A stretch of 52,585 nucleotides of DNA from Lachnospiraceae bacterium (GTDB lineage: Bacteria > Bacillota > Clostridia > Lachnospirales > Lachnospiraceae). A program made the translations under genes and the position numbers. The stretch's first letter is position 1. The number at the start of each line of letters is the position of its first letter. Shown one piece after another: positions 18,283 to 25,495 of this stretch. Location of the stretch: positions 1 through 52,585 of the forward strand of contig JAJQEO010000084.1 in assembly GCA_021201665.1 (NCBI GenBank). Direction: 5' to 3'. A model generated the notes under the pieces. The model saw only the letters and a list, made by a program, of their open reading frames with translations. It did not search any database and was not told the DNA's origin.

Positions 18283-18332
18283 TTATACATTTGCGGCAGT
18301 CTATGTGCAAGCATATTTTTCCCCACAGCCTT

Positions 18333-18371
18333 TTAATTATCTTGCTTAATTATCTTGCTTAATTATCTTGC
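18333..18371. repeat. Three perfect tandem 13-bp repeats
   Basis: The unit TTAATTATCTTGC occurs three times back to back between the structured element and the end of the sugar-transferase gene. No function is apparent. Confidence 0.9.
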
Positions 18372-18443
18372 CGCTTTTAATTCCCTCGGCAATATGTCAG
18401 GTTGTCAGATAATGTATGATTTTTTGTTGTTCTTTCTCTGGTT

Positions 18444-19877
18444 CTACCTTGATCCTTTCCGCATAAGCACCACCGCCACCGTTTTTACCAATATCTTCAC
18501 ATCCAGCCCCAGACTCCAGTCCTGTATGTACCGCGTGTCCAGCTTTACGACCTCCTCAAAGTCATCGATATCGCTCCTTCCGCTCACCTGCCACAGTCCT
18601 GTGATTCCCGGCTTTATGGCAAGTCTCGCTCTGTGACTGGTGTTGTACATGTTTACCTCACTGATCAGGGGCGGTCTTGTGCCGACGAGCGACATTTCAC
18701 CCTTCAGCACGTTCCAGAACTGCGGCAGCTCATCGATACTGCTTGATCGAAGGAAATGTCCCAGGCCATGCCGGGTACCGTCCAGGCCGCTTCCAATGAT
18801 TCTTGGGTCGTTTTCGATCTTGAACATCTGGCCTTTCATCTCATTCTTTTCCATCAATTCTGCTTTACGGGCTTCGGCGTCTTTATACATGCTGCGGAAT
18901 TTATAGAGTTTAAAAATTCTTCCGTTCTTTCCAACCCGCTCCTGTGTAAAGAAGATTGGCCCGGGATCTGAAATATAGATTGCCGGTGCCACAAACAGAA
19001 AGCAGATTCCGGTGATGAGCAGCCCGACAATTCCCCCCGTAATATCCATTGCCCGTTTGAAGAACGCCTGCCCGGTTGTGATTAGTTTCAGATAGCTGGT
19101 CATCACAGCAAGGCCAGCATAATCCTCTTCGTATTTTGCCCCGGCCAGTTCGTCGGAGGATGTGATTTCCAGATGAATGGTAATGCCGGTCAGGCTGCAC
19201 TCGCGGATCAGATCGGGCGGAAGCTTCGTATTTGACGGAATGCTGAATAAGATTTCATCCGTCGCGGATTTCAGCAGATAGTCTTTCAGGCTCTCTGTGT
19301 CCGCAACTACAGGAACCCCTCTTACTTCTTTTATTTCATTCAGATTTTCTCCGACTAAGGCAATTCCATTTACCTGAAAGTCAAGCATCTGATCCTGAAA
19401 CTGGTCAAGGATGCGCTCTGCGCCTGTCTGGTCGGTCACAAGTAAAAGAAGCCGGGGATTTTTCGCGAGCCGGTGATGGATGTATTTTTTCCACACGGTG
19501 CGCTCCAGCCAGACCAAAATCAGAGCCAGGAAAGCCGTATAAGCGACTACCATCCTGGAAAGGGTGTCCAGCGTCCTGAGGAAAAACATCAGGATCACCA
19601 TGGTCCCTATCACAAGCGCCACATGCTTAATCACCGCCGTGAATTCTTTTAAATATCCCCGCCGTAATATGTTTGTGTAGTTGCTGTCGAAAGCGGACAC
19701 GCAAATATGTATTAAGGCGATTATGATAATTAAGCTTCGGTATAGCTGTGACTCCCATATCTCCCACTGGTTTATATGGATGACATAGGCCATCCATATG
19801 GAGAACAGGAAGCAGACGAGGTCAAGTATCATAAAATCAATATGCTTGACTAAGCTGCTTGGATTTTTTCGGTACAT
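18444..19877 (-). CDS. Undecaprenyl-phosphate sugar phosphotransferase (exopolysaccharide-initiating)
   Basis: 477 aa, the full WbaP/CpsE-type architecture: four N-terminal membrane helices (about 12-115), a Rossmann-like CoA-binding domain (about 140-250), a fifth helix (VGLLITGICFLFVAPAIYI), and the catalytic domain. The latter shows DPGPIFFTQERVGKNGRIF, LYKFRSM, RSSSIDELPQFWNVLKGEMSLVGTRPP and IKPGITGLWQVSGRS. It attaches the first sugar phosphate to undecaprenyl phosphate at the membrane. It likely starts the polysaccharide of region 1, although several unrelated genes separate them. The nearest GGAGG is 15 bp from the ATG, longer than usual. Confidence 0.93.
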   Translation of the reverse strand: MYRKNPSSLVKHIDFMILDLVCFLFSIWMAYVIHINQWEIWESQLYRSLIIIIALIHICVSAFDSNYTNILRRGYLKEFTAVIKHVALVIGTMVILMFFLRTLDTLSRMVVAYTAFLALILVWLERTVWKKYIHHRLAKNPRLLLLVTDQTGAERILDQFQDQMLDFQVNGIALVGENLNEIKEVRGVPVVADTESLKDYLLKSATDEILFSIPSNTKLPPDLIRECSLTGITIHLEITSSDELAGAKYEEDYAGLAVMTSYLKLITTGQAFFKRAMDITGGIVGLLITGICFLFVAPAIYISDPGPIFFTQERVGKNGRIFKLYKFRSMYKDAEARKAELMEKNEMKGQMFKIENDPRIIGSGLDGTRHGLGHFLRSSSIDELPQFWNVLKGEMSLVGTRPPLISEVNMYNTSHRARLAIKPGITGLWQVSGRSDIDDFEEVVKLDTRYIQDWSLGLDVKILVKTVAVVLMRKGSR

Positions 19878-20077
19878 ATACTCGTAATCGATCCTCCCCC
19901 GCGGCGCATTTTCCGGTCCTGGTGCTTTAGGCTCTTTGCTGTGCTAAATGCGCCGTGTTACTATGGTTATTCGGCTATTCTTTTGAGAATTTCGATTTAA
20001 AAGATCAGACTATCTGGGGTTCTTAATTCTGGTTCTCAATTCTGGTTCTTATTTCGAGTCCGAGTCTGCATTTCATG

Positions 20078-20359
20078 CTATCTGCCTGGTCGAAATGCGC
20101 TGTCTTCATCAAACTCATGCTCGCAAATCCAGCAAATCATCCGCCCTTCCGGCACTGGTCTTCCACAGCAAACACAGATGTCTGGATATGTTTCTTTTCT
20201 GCCGAACTCCGGTTCTGTTATTTTGGGTGCTTCTCCGGTAGGGCCTGCTGTCGCTTTTGATTCTTCCCCGGCGCGGCCCGCTGTCGCTTTTGATTCTTCC
20301 CCGGCGCGGCCCGCTGTCGTTGCCGTAGTCGTTGCCGTGTTTTCCATATCTTTTGTCAT
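20078..20359 (-). CDS. Small zinc-ribbon protein with repeated linker
   Basis: 93 aa from the ATG at 20359. The C-terminus has CVCCGRPVPEGRMICWICEHEF, a two-CxxC zinc knuckle. The N-terminal half is a low-complexity linker with imperfect repeats of GRAGEESKATA (33-bp DNA period). The ribosome binding site is weak. Similar short CxxC proteins occur beside clostridial integrases and conjugative elements, so it may belong to the mobile segment. Confidence 0.55.
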   Translation of the reverse strand: MTKDMENTATTTATTAGRAGEESKATAGRAGEESKATAGPTGEAPKITEPEFGRKETYPDICVCCGRPVPEGRMICWICEHEFDEDSAFRPGR

Positions 20360-20394
20360 CAAGTCCCACTTCGTAACAAATTGTGCTGTCTAAC

Positions 20395-20572
20395 GCTGTC
20401 TAATCTATTAGTGGTCACGCCTTATTCCTGCTCACGCTGTCTAATCTCTGTGCCATCTGGTGCTGTCTAATCTATAAGTGGTCAGTCCCTGTTCCTGCTC
20501 ACGCTGTCTAATCTCTGTGCCATCTGGCGCTGTCTAATCTATTAGTGGTCAGTCCCTGTTTCTGCTCACGCC
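20395..20572. repeat. 67-bp tandem repeat, about 2.7 copies
   Basis: Copies begin at 20395, 20462 and 20529, each starting GCTGTCTAATCTAT and containing GTGGTCA (20411, 20478, 20545). The third copy breaks off near 20572. The repeat unit carries no reading frame of its own. Confidence 0.9.
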
Positions 20573-21149
20573 GCGCATCTGCTCGTCGTCCGGCTCTCCG
20601 GCTGGTATCGCCTGGATCTGCCGGGGATAGCTGTGTATGAACAGATGAGCAAGGCATGGCTTCGCCATACCGCCCCTGTAATGTCAAAATATTCCGCCTC
20701 CGTCATAGAGGCGGCTTTTATCTTTCCATTATCAGCGCGATTCTCGCTTTTCATTATGACGTCCGGACTTGTCCACGGCGGCGGAGCGTCACGCGTCCAA
20801 AAGTCCGGATTTTGTTCTGAATTGAGCAGGGACGGCCTTTGGCTTTGGCAGCCTGCTCCTGCTCGCCCTCACAAAACGCGAGTGGCTTTGCATCCCGTTT
20901 GATCGCGAGTGGCTTTGGAACTAATCTCGTCAGGCGGACTGTCCATAATCTCAAAATGGTCAGGGCTGCTGCCGGGCCAGTTTCTGTTAGTCCGGCGATC
21001 TGTCCATAATCTTAAAGTGGTCAGGGCTTACCTGGCAGTCCAGTCCACAGTTTATTCCATGGCCTGTCAGCAGTTTATTCGATTGACCAGTCCGCAGTTT
21101 ATTCTGCGCCTGCCAGTGTCATTTCTCTGACCTCTCAGGCTAAAGCAGC
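20573..21149. other. Gene-free stretch with short repeats
   Basis: No credible gene seen. It holds a 61-bp-spaced duplication starting CTGTCCATAATCT (20939 and 21000, each followed by TGGTCAGGGCT), a doubled CGCGAGTGGCTTTG near 20880-20915, and a small CCGCCTC/GAGGCGG hairpin near 20696-20715. It looks like degraded mobile-element DNA. Confidence 0.5.
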
Positions 21150-21206
21150 AAAAAATCCAAAATCTATCAATTTTTTACAAATTTCTCTATACATTTTGGA
21201 TTTTTT
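21150..21206 (-). terminator. 14-bp perfect inverted repeat, possible integrase terminator
   Basis: AAAAAATCCAAAAT at 21150-21163 is the exact complement of ATTTTGGATTTTTT at 21193-21206. It lies about 400 bp past the integrase stop on the minus strand, and the minus-strand copy ends in a T run, so it could terminate that transcript. Alternatively it is the end of a decayed transposon. Confidence 0.45.
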
Positions 21207-21344
21207 AGTGTACAATAGCCTGCGTAGTACCCTTGCCGGGATTTCCGGAGGCAGGGAGCCTATGTGGTGTTTATGTATGCCAGGGCAATCCTATAGTACG
21301 TGAATTGCGGATATATCTTTGCATTTACAGTCTTTCAGCTGATC

Positions 21345-21370
21345 TGACCACGATTTTGACCACTGGCGAT
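21345..21370. repeat. 26-bp direct repeat, left copy, with paired TGACCAC motifs
   Basis: TGACCACGATTTTGACCAC followed by TGGCGAT; matches the copy at 23112-23137 at 23 of 26 positions. Each copy contains two TGACCAC motifs 12 bp apart. The two copies bracket the integrase gene, so they are candidate recombinase arm sites. Confidence 0.6.
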
Positions 21371-21610
21371 GGATTCTGTCTGCGATTTTGGCCTGCTCTG
21401 ATGGGATTTAAAATTTCCAGATATTTTACAGATGATGCCTTTGCACGGATTTTCAGGCACGGATTTTCAGACGAACATCCAGGCAAATGTTTAGACGGTT
21501 CGGGCGGATTTTTCGGACGGATTTTGCGCACAGATTACCAGAGTCCGCCGCAAGGAATGACGACGGACCCGGGGATGCGTTCGGTTTCTGATATTTTATA
21601 GAGATGGTGT

Positions 21611-23014
21611 TTACCGATTGGCAAATGTTTTCAGCATATTTATCTGCTCTTTTTTCAGTTCCATGGAGGTGTGCACGTAGCGCTCCAGTGTGATGGAGAC
21701 ATCAGAGTGCCCAAGGATTTCGCTGAGTGCTTTCACGTTCATGCCCTGCTCGATGCAGTTGGTCGCGAACGTATGGCGGAGGGTGTGGAACGAGTGGTGT
21801 TTGACCCCCGCCCTTTTCAGAAAGCGGGCGAAGCGGGCGCGGCAGACGCGCGGCTCCATAAATTTTTTGCTTCTGGTAAGTACATAATGTGAGGGATCAC
21901 TGGCGTGTGCTTTGAAATAGGCCAGGACGCTCTGGGGGATCGGGATCGTGCGGTTGGAGCATTCGGTCTTCGGCGTGCCGATCACAAGATGAGTCCGGGC
22001 ACCGGATTCTCCGTCGACGTCGTTGACGCGGGATACCGTCTTGCTGATGGTGAAGGTACCGCTGCTCCAGTCAAAATCGCCCCATGTCAGTGCGCATAAT
22101 TCCCCTATACGGATCCCGGTATATGCGGCAAGGAGCAGGCCTGCGGAGAACGGCGTGTCTTCTTCCTTTGCCTGATTTTCAATACAGATCATTTCCTGCT
22201 CAGTAAACACGGAAATCTTATTCTTTTTTACAGGAACCGGCGCGGATTCGGGTACTTCGCTGATCATGTGCCGTGATTTTGCATACCTGAGGATCCGGTT
22301 CAGGATGGATTTGATTTCAGACAGGGTTTTATCGGCGAGCGGACCTCCGTCCCTGACGCGCCCGCACTTCTTCTGGTCAGCCAGAAACGCATTGATCTGC
22401 CCGGAGCTGATCTCCCGGATGTCAAGCTTGCCAAAGGCCGGGAGCAGATGCTTGTCGATCATAACGGAATAGAACGCGTAGGAGGACTCCTTCAGCGATA
22501 ATTTTTTATAAGCAAGCCACTCTCTGGTGACATCGGAAAAAGAAGTCATCTGGGCAGAAGGCTCGCAGGAGGGATTCGCGGAAGAGACTGACAGCGCGGG
22601 GGCTGATGGTGTGGAGGACGCGGGCAGCGGTCGCACATGATTCAGAAATCCGAACGCGGAATCTCCGATGTAGGATGCCGCAGTGTCAGACGCACCGGCG
22701 ACCGGTACGCAGAGACCTGTCGGATCAGCGGCCATCGTGCAGAGGCCTGCCGGAGCAGCGGCCATTGTGCAGAGACCTGCCGGAGCAGCGGCCATTGTGC
22801 AGAGACCTGCCGGATTAGCGGCCATTGTGCCGGAGCATGCACGCAGGGCATCCTGCATCTGAATGAAGGCTTTCTTTTTCTCCCGGACTTCCTGATAGCT
22901 GCGCGCATATAAAGATCGGTATTGCGTCCTGCCGTTTACCGGAGCGCTGATGATCACGCGCGCCTCCCAGCGGCCGTCTTTTCTTTTGTGAATGTTTTCT
23001 CCCGGCCTTCCCAT
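21611..23014 (-). CDS. Tyrosine site-specific integrase
   Basis: 467 aa. Three parts: an N-terminal arm-binding domain (IHKRKDGRWEARVIISAP...GRTQYRSLYARSYQEV), a core-binding domain (FSDVTREWLAYKKLSLKESSYAFYSVMIDKHLLPAFG) and a catalytic domain. Catalytic residues: Arg in AAYTGIRIGELCALTW, HxxR in HSFHTLRHTFATNC, His in LGHSDVSITLERYVH with the Tyr nucleophile. Length exceeds the usual ~390 aa because a linker of about 75 residues, including four copies of a 10-residue repeat (PAGLCTMAAA-like), is inserted between the first two domains. It probably drives integration of this island. Ribosome binding site GCGAGGTTATAC. Confidence 0.93.
   Translation of the reverse strand: MGRPGENIHKRKDGRWEARVIISAPVNGRTQYRSLYARSYQEVREKKKAFIQMQDALRACSGTMAANPAGLCTMAAAPAGLCTMAAAPAGLCTMAADPTGLCVPVAGASDTAASYIGDSAFGFLNHVRPLPASSTPSAPALSVSSANPSCEPSAQMTSFSDVTREWLAYKKLSLKESSYAFYSVMIDKHLLPAFGKLDIREISSGQINAFLADQKKCGRVRDGGPLADKTLSEIKSILNRILRYAKSRHMISEVPESAPVPVKKNKISVFTEQEMICIENQAKEEDTPFSAGLLLAAYTGIRIGELCALTWGDFDWSSGTFTISKTVSRVNDVDGESGARTHLVIGTPKTECSNRTIPIPQSVLAYFKAHASDPSHYVLTRSKKFMEPRVCRARFARFLKRAGVKHHSFHTLRHTFATNCIEQGMNVKALSEILGHSDVSITLERYVHTSMELKKEQINMLKTFANR
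22716..22835. repeat. 30-bp minisatellite inside the integrase gene, four copies
   Basis: Unit begins CCTGCCGGAGCAGCGG; four copies in register, giving in-frame 10-residue repeats in the integrase linker. Copies two and three are identical, a sign of recent expansion. Confidence 0.9.
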
Positions 23015-23111
23015 TGTATAACCTCGCTTTCCAGGAAAAACGTGGTCATAGATTACAAAGAATTACGAATGGCGCACAAGGATTCCGGGGCGGAAATTCG
23101 TGATCAATCTT

Positions 23112-23137
23112 TGACCACGAATTTGACCACAGGTGAT
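23112..23137. repeat. 26-bp direct repeat, right copy, with paired TGACCAC motifs
   Basis: Right-hand partner of 21345-21370; it lies about 100 bp upstream of the integrase start. TGACCAC occurs at 23112 and 23124. A third, weaker pair with the same 12-bp spacing is at 23425 and 23437. Confidence 0.6.
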
Positions 23138-23201
23138 TAGTTTTCTTCCGAATTTTTACCCTTGAAGCTGACGGAAACTCATGGAATTTTCGCAGTTCAT
23201 C

Positions 23202-23230
23202 TTGACAGAGACCTGATAATGATGTAGAAT
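23202..23230 (+). promoter_or_regulatory. Sigma-A type promoter
   Basis: TTGACA at 23202-23207, a 17-bp spacer, then TAGAAT at 23225-23230: consensus -35, one mismatch in the -10. No open reading frame with a ribosome binding site follows; the transcript would run straight into the hairpin series ending at 23394. Confidence 0.7.
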
Positions 23231-23236
23231 TCGGAC

Positions 23237-23394
23237 TGTCGAAGGGCAACATGAAATCGGATGACGGGATTTTCACCTGGAAAATCCGTATCCTTTATTC
23301 ACGTACTTCAGGATACACCTGTATTGGATTTGTCCCAATTGCATTGTAATTCTTTTTAAAACCGTTTCCCGTAGTTGCAGAAACGGCTTTTTTA
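23237..23394 (+). ncRNA. Candidate small RNA upstream of the integrase
   Basis: About 158 nt between a strong promoter and a strong terminator, without a convincing reading frame. Four successive stems are visible: GGATTTTC/GAAAATCC (23267-23287), GTATCC/GGATAC (23288-23316), ATTGG/CCAAT (23323-23339) and the terminator CCGTTTC/GAAACGG (23362-23386). It is divergent from the integrase. I do not recognise it as 6S, tmRNA, SRP RNA or a known riboswitch. It may be a regulator of the element or the chromosomal target next to which the element inserted. Confidence 0.5.
23362..23394 (+). terminator. Rho-independent terminator of the candidate small RNA
   Basis: CCGTTTC (23362-23368) pairs with GAAACGG (23380-23386), followed by CTTTTTTATT. 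Confidence 0.8.
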
Positions 23395-24142
23395 TTCTCG
23401 CGAAGCGGCGGATTATTCCGTCGCTGACCATATTGTTGACCACGTTCGTATTACATTCAGTCAGTTATCACCTTCTTTCGGGACTCGTCCGTATGCGCTG
23501 TTGGCCACTGGTGTCTGCCCTGGTGCCATAGGTGTGGAGGTGCTAATGCGATTCTGCAACTGTGGCGCAGCAGATATAGCACTGCGGGTATGGCTCCGAT
23601 GTGACAGTGAAGATTTAGGCCCACAGATGTTTTGCCGCAGATATAGTGCCGCAGATCCGGCTCCACAGATGTACACCGCAGATAGCAGTTAGCCGGGCGA
23701 GGTTCTCCGATCATTTATCGTTTGTATAGTCTCTGTTCTTTTGTAATTTTTTCAGATCATATTATCAGAACACTTCATCAGATTGCAGTGTCAGATGACT
23801 CCAGCTGACGGTTCCATCCAATCGTTTTATTAGGTGGCTTCATCGGACGCTTTCACCAAATATTTAGCAATGAAAAGTCACCGCAGTCGCATTTATTATT
23901 CCCAGAAGCCGCATGATAAATTCCATAAATCCGGCTGGGTGTATTTTGGAAGCTGTTTTTCGAGCAAAATATATGACGGTTTGTACACCGAATAAAATAT
24001 TCTGTTGGAATTGATTATATGTTATTAATATATTTTTATCAAGTATTTTCTTTCCTTTTTCATGCATACATTTTCATCCACAGGACCAATATGGGGTTTC
24101 TCAAATACTTTCATATCTAATGAATATTTTATAAATTGTTTA
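23395..24142. other. Gene-free stretch of about 750 bp
   Basis: No credible gene. The left part has a paired TGACCA motif (23425/23437) and scattered CGCAGATATAG-like words around 23565-23690; the right part is AT-rich and leads into the Rpn promoter. A 67-codon minus-strand frame at 23864-24067 lacks a good ribosome binding site. Confidence 0.4.
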
Positions 24143-24171
24143 TTGCATTTATTTCGTTTATGTGCTATTAT
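24143..24171 (+). promoter_or_regulatory. Upstream promoter of the Rpn nuclease gene
   Basis: TTGCAT (24143-24148), 17-bp spacer, TATTAT (24166-24171) with an extended TGC just before the -10. It would give a leader of about 150 nt. Confidence 0.5.
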
Positions 24172-24233
24172 ACGTCCATTCAAAAATCTATTGCTGTTCA
24201 AAAATTTATTCAGCAGAAACTGTTAAGCGGCTC

Positions 24234-24274
24234 TTGCGGAGCGGTGTGTTTTCTACTATAATGAAAACACACCG
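24234..24274 (+). promoter_or_regulatory. Second promoter overlapped by a 12-bp perfect inverted repeat
   Basis: TTGCGG (24234-24239), 17-bp spacer, TATAAT (24257-24262). CGGTGTGTTTTC (24242-24253) is the exact complement of GAAAACACACCG (24263-24274), so the -10 box is the loop between the arms. A protein dimer binding the repeat would block the promoter; alternatively the arms form an RNA hairpin in transcripts from the upstream promoter. Confidence 0.55.
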
Positions 24275-24325
24275 AAGCAAAATGAATGGCAGTACAGCCG
24301 TGACAGGCCGCCAGCATTTACGGAG

Positions 24326-25405
24326 GTGATTGTTCTGAAACCAGCGACAAAAACAACTGCGAAAGCAGCAACTAAAACAACAACTAAAAAAACGACTGAA
24401 ACAGTGGCTAAAAAAACGACTAATTCAGCAGCTAAAACAACAGCAAAAACGTCAGCATCGAAACAGGCACAACAGCAAATATATATGGAAGCCATCCGGA
24501 AAAATGCAGATGTCATGAGGGCATCCAACCTGCTCAATGACACGTTCGTCTCCATCGCCCTGGAGGATGTGGAGGCATGCCAGCATGTATTACGCACGAT
24601 TCTGGATACCGATGATCTGAAGGTGATCACGGTCAAAGGCCAGTACCGTCTCCTGAATCTGACCTCGAAGGATTCCATTCTGGATATTTTCGCCCAGGAC
24701 AGCCAGGGACGGCTGATGAATGTGGAGATTCAGAGGAGAGATACTATCGACCACGCAAAGCGTACCCGCTACTACGGTGCCATGCTTGACAAGAGCAGTC
24801 TGGACAAGGGTCTGGATTATGAGCATCTGCCGGACGTGTATATCATTTACATCAGCGAGACTGACCTGTGGCAGGCCGGAAAAACCATTTACAAGGTGGA
24901 GAAGGCCTTAGGTTCTGGAAAATCCGCAATTCCTTATGATGACGGGAGCCATGTTATTTATGTAAATGCGGAAATCGACGACGGCAGCGAAGTGGCAAAA
25001 TTGATGAGCTATTTCAGATCAGCAGATCCTGATGACATGAGTCACGGCGCTTTGTCCAAGCGTATACGGTACTTAAAACGCGAAAAAGGAGGATATGATC
25101 TAATGAGTGCAGAAGCGGAAAAATTATATAACCTTGGTGTGGAATTCGGCAAAGAGCAGGGCGTTGAGGAAGGTATTGAGAAAGGTATTGAGCAGGGCAT
25201 CGCCCAGGGCATTGAGCAGGGTATTGAGCAGGGCATCGAGCAGGGCATCGCCCTGTCCGAGGAAAAGAAGGCAAAAGAGGTTACTGAGGCAATTATCAGG
25301 CTGTTACGCCTTGGCAAGCTTACCATCCAGGAGATTGCCGAGTGCCAGGGAGTACCTGAAACCAGGGTGAGCAAGATTAAAGCAGAAATGCCGCAGGAAG
25401 CATAA
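24326..25405 (+). CDS. Rpn/PD-(D/E)XK family nuclease (transposase-like)
   Basis: 359 aa as read from a GTG at 24326, but GGAGG ends directly before it, so initiation a few codons later, possibly at CTG 24335, is plausible. After a Thr/Lys/Ala-rich tail (repeats of TTKKTT type, residues about 5-45) comes the nuclease domain: NDTFVSIALEDVEACQHVL, then the catalytic core DSILDIFAQDSQGRLMNVEIQRRD (D...ExQ) and RTRYYGAMLDKSSLDKG. Residues about 275-310 are repeats of GIEQ type, a natural coiled linker in this family, then a C-terminal helix-turn-helix-like segment (TIQEIAECQGVPETRVSKI). Relatives promote RecA-independent recombination. Followed by a terminator at 25452. Confidence 0.88.
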   Translation: MIVLKPATKTTAKAATKTTTKKTTETVAKKTTNSAAKTTAKTSASKQAQQQIYMEAIRKNADVMRASNLLNDTFVSIALEDVEACQHVLRTILDTDDLKVITVKGQYRLLNLTSKDSILDIFAQDSQGRLMNVEIQRRDTIDHAKRTRYYGAMLDKSSLDKGLDYEHLPDVYIIYISETDLWQAGKTIYKVEKALGSGKSAIPYDDGSHVIYVNAEIDDGSEVAKLMSYFRSADPDDMSHGALSKRIRYLKREKGGYDLMSAEAEKLYNLGVEFGKEQGVEEGIEKGIEQGIAQGIEQGIEQGIEQGIALSEEKKAKEVTEAIIRLLRLGKLTIQEIAECQGVPETRVSKIKAEMPQEA

Positions 25406-25451
25406 GTTCGTGACTGTCACGTGACCATATGAAAATTTTTGCTATTCATGG

Positions 25452-25490
25452 ATCACCCCGGGAGGAGTCTGCCTTCCCGGGGTGATTTTG
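25452..25490 (+). terminator. Terminator hairpin after the Rpn nuclease gene
   Basis: ATCACCCCGGGA (25452-25463) pairs exactly with TCCCGGGGTGAT (25475-25486), followed by a short TTT run. The 12-bp stem also lies just past the stop of the convergent minus-strand operon and may serve both. Confidence 0.7.
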
Positions 25491-25495
25491 CCGTA

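Noticed and set aside
20566-20754. 62-codon minus-strand frame (MKSENRADNG...) in the repeat zone
   Set aside because: No ribosome binding site, and the sequence includes a hairpin; at best a gene remnant.
23267-23394. Riboswitch or T-box leader
   Set aside because: No downstream gene in the same direction within range and no known aptamer sequence recognised; a stand-alone RNA fits better.
23864-24067. 67-codon minus-strand frame in the gap before the Rpn gene
   Set aside because: No good ribosome binding site, no recognisable motif, and located in AT-rich promoter DNA.
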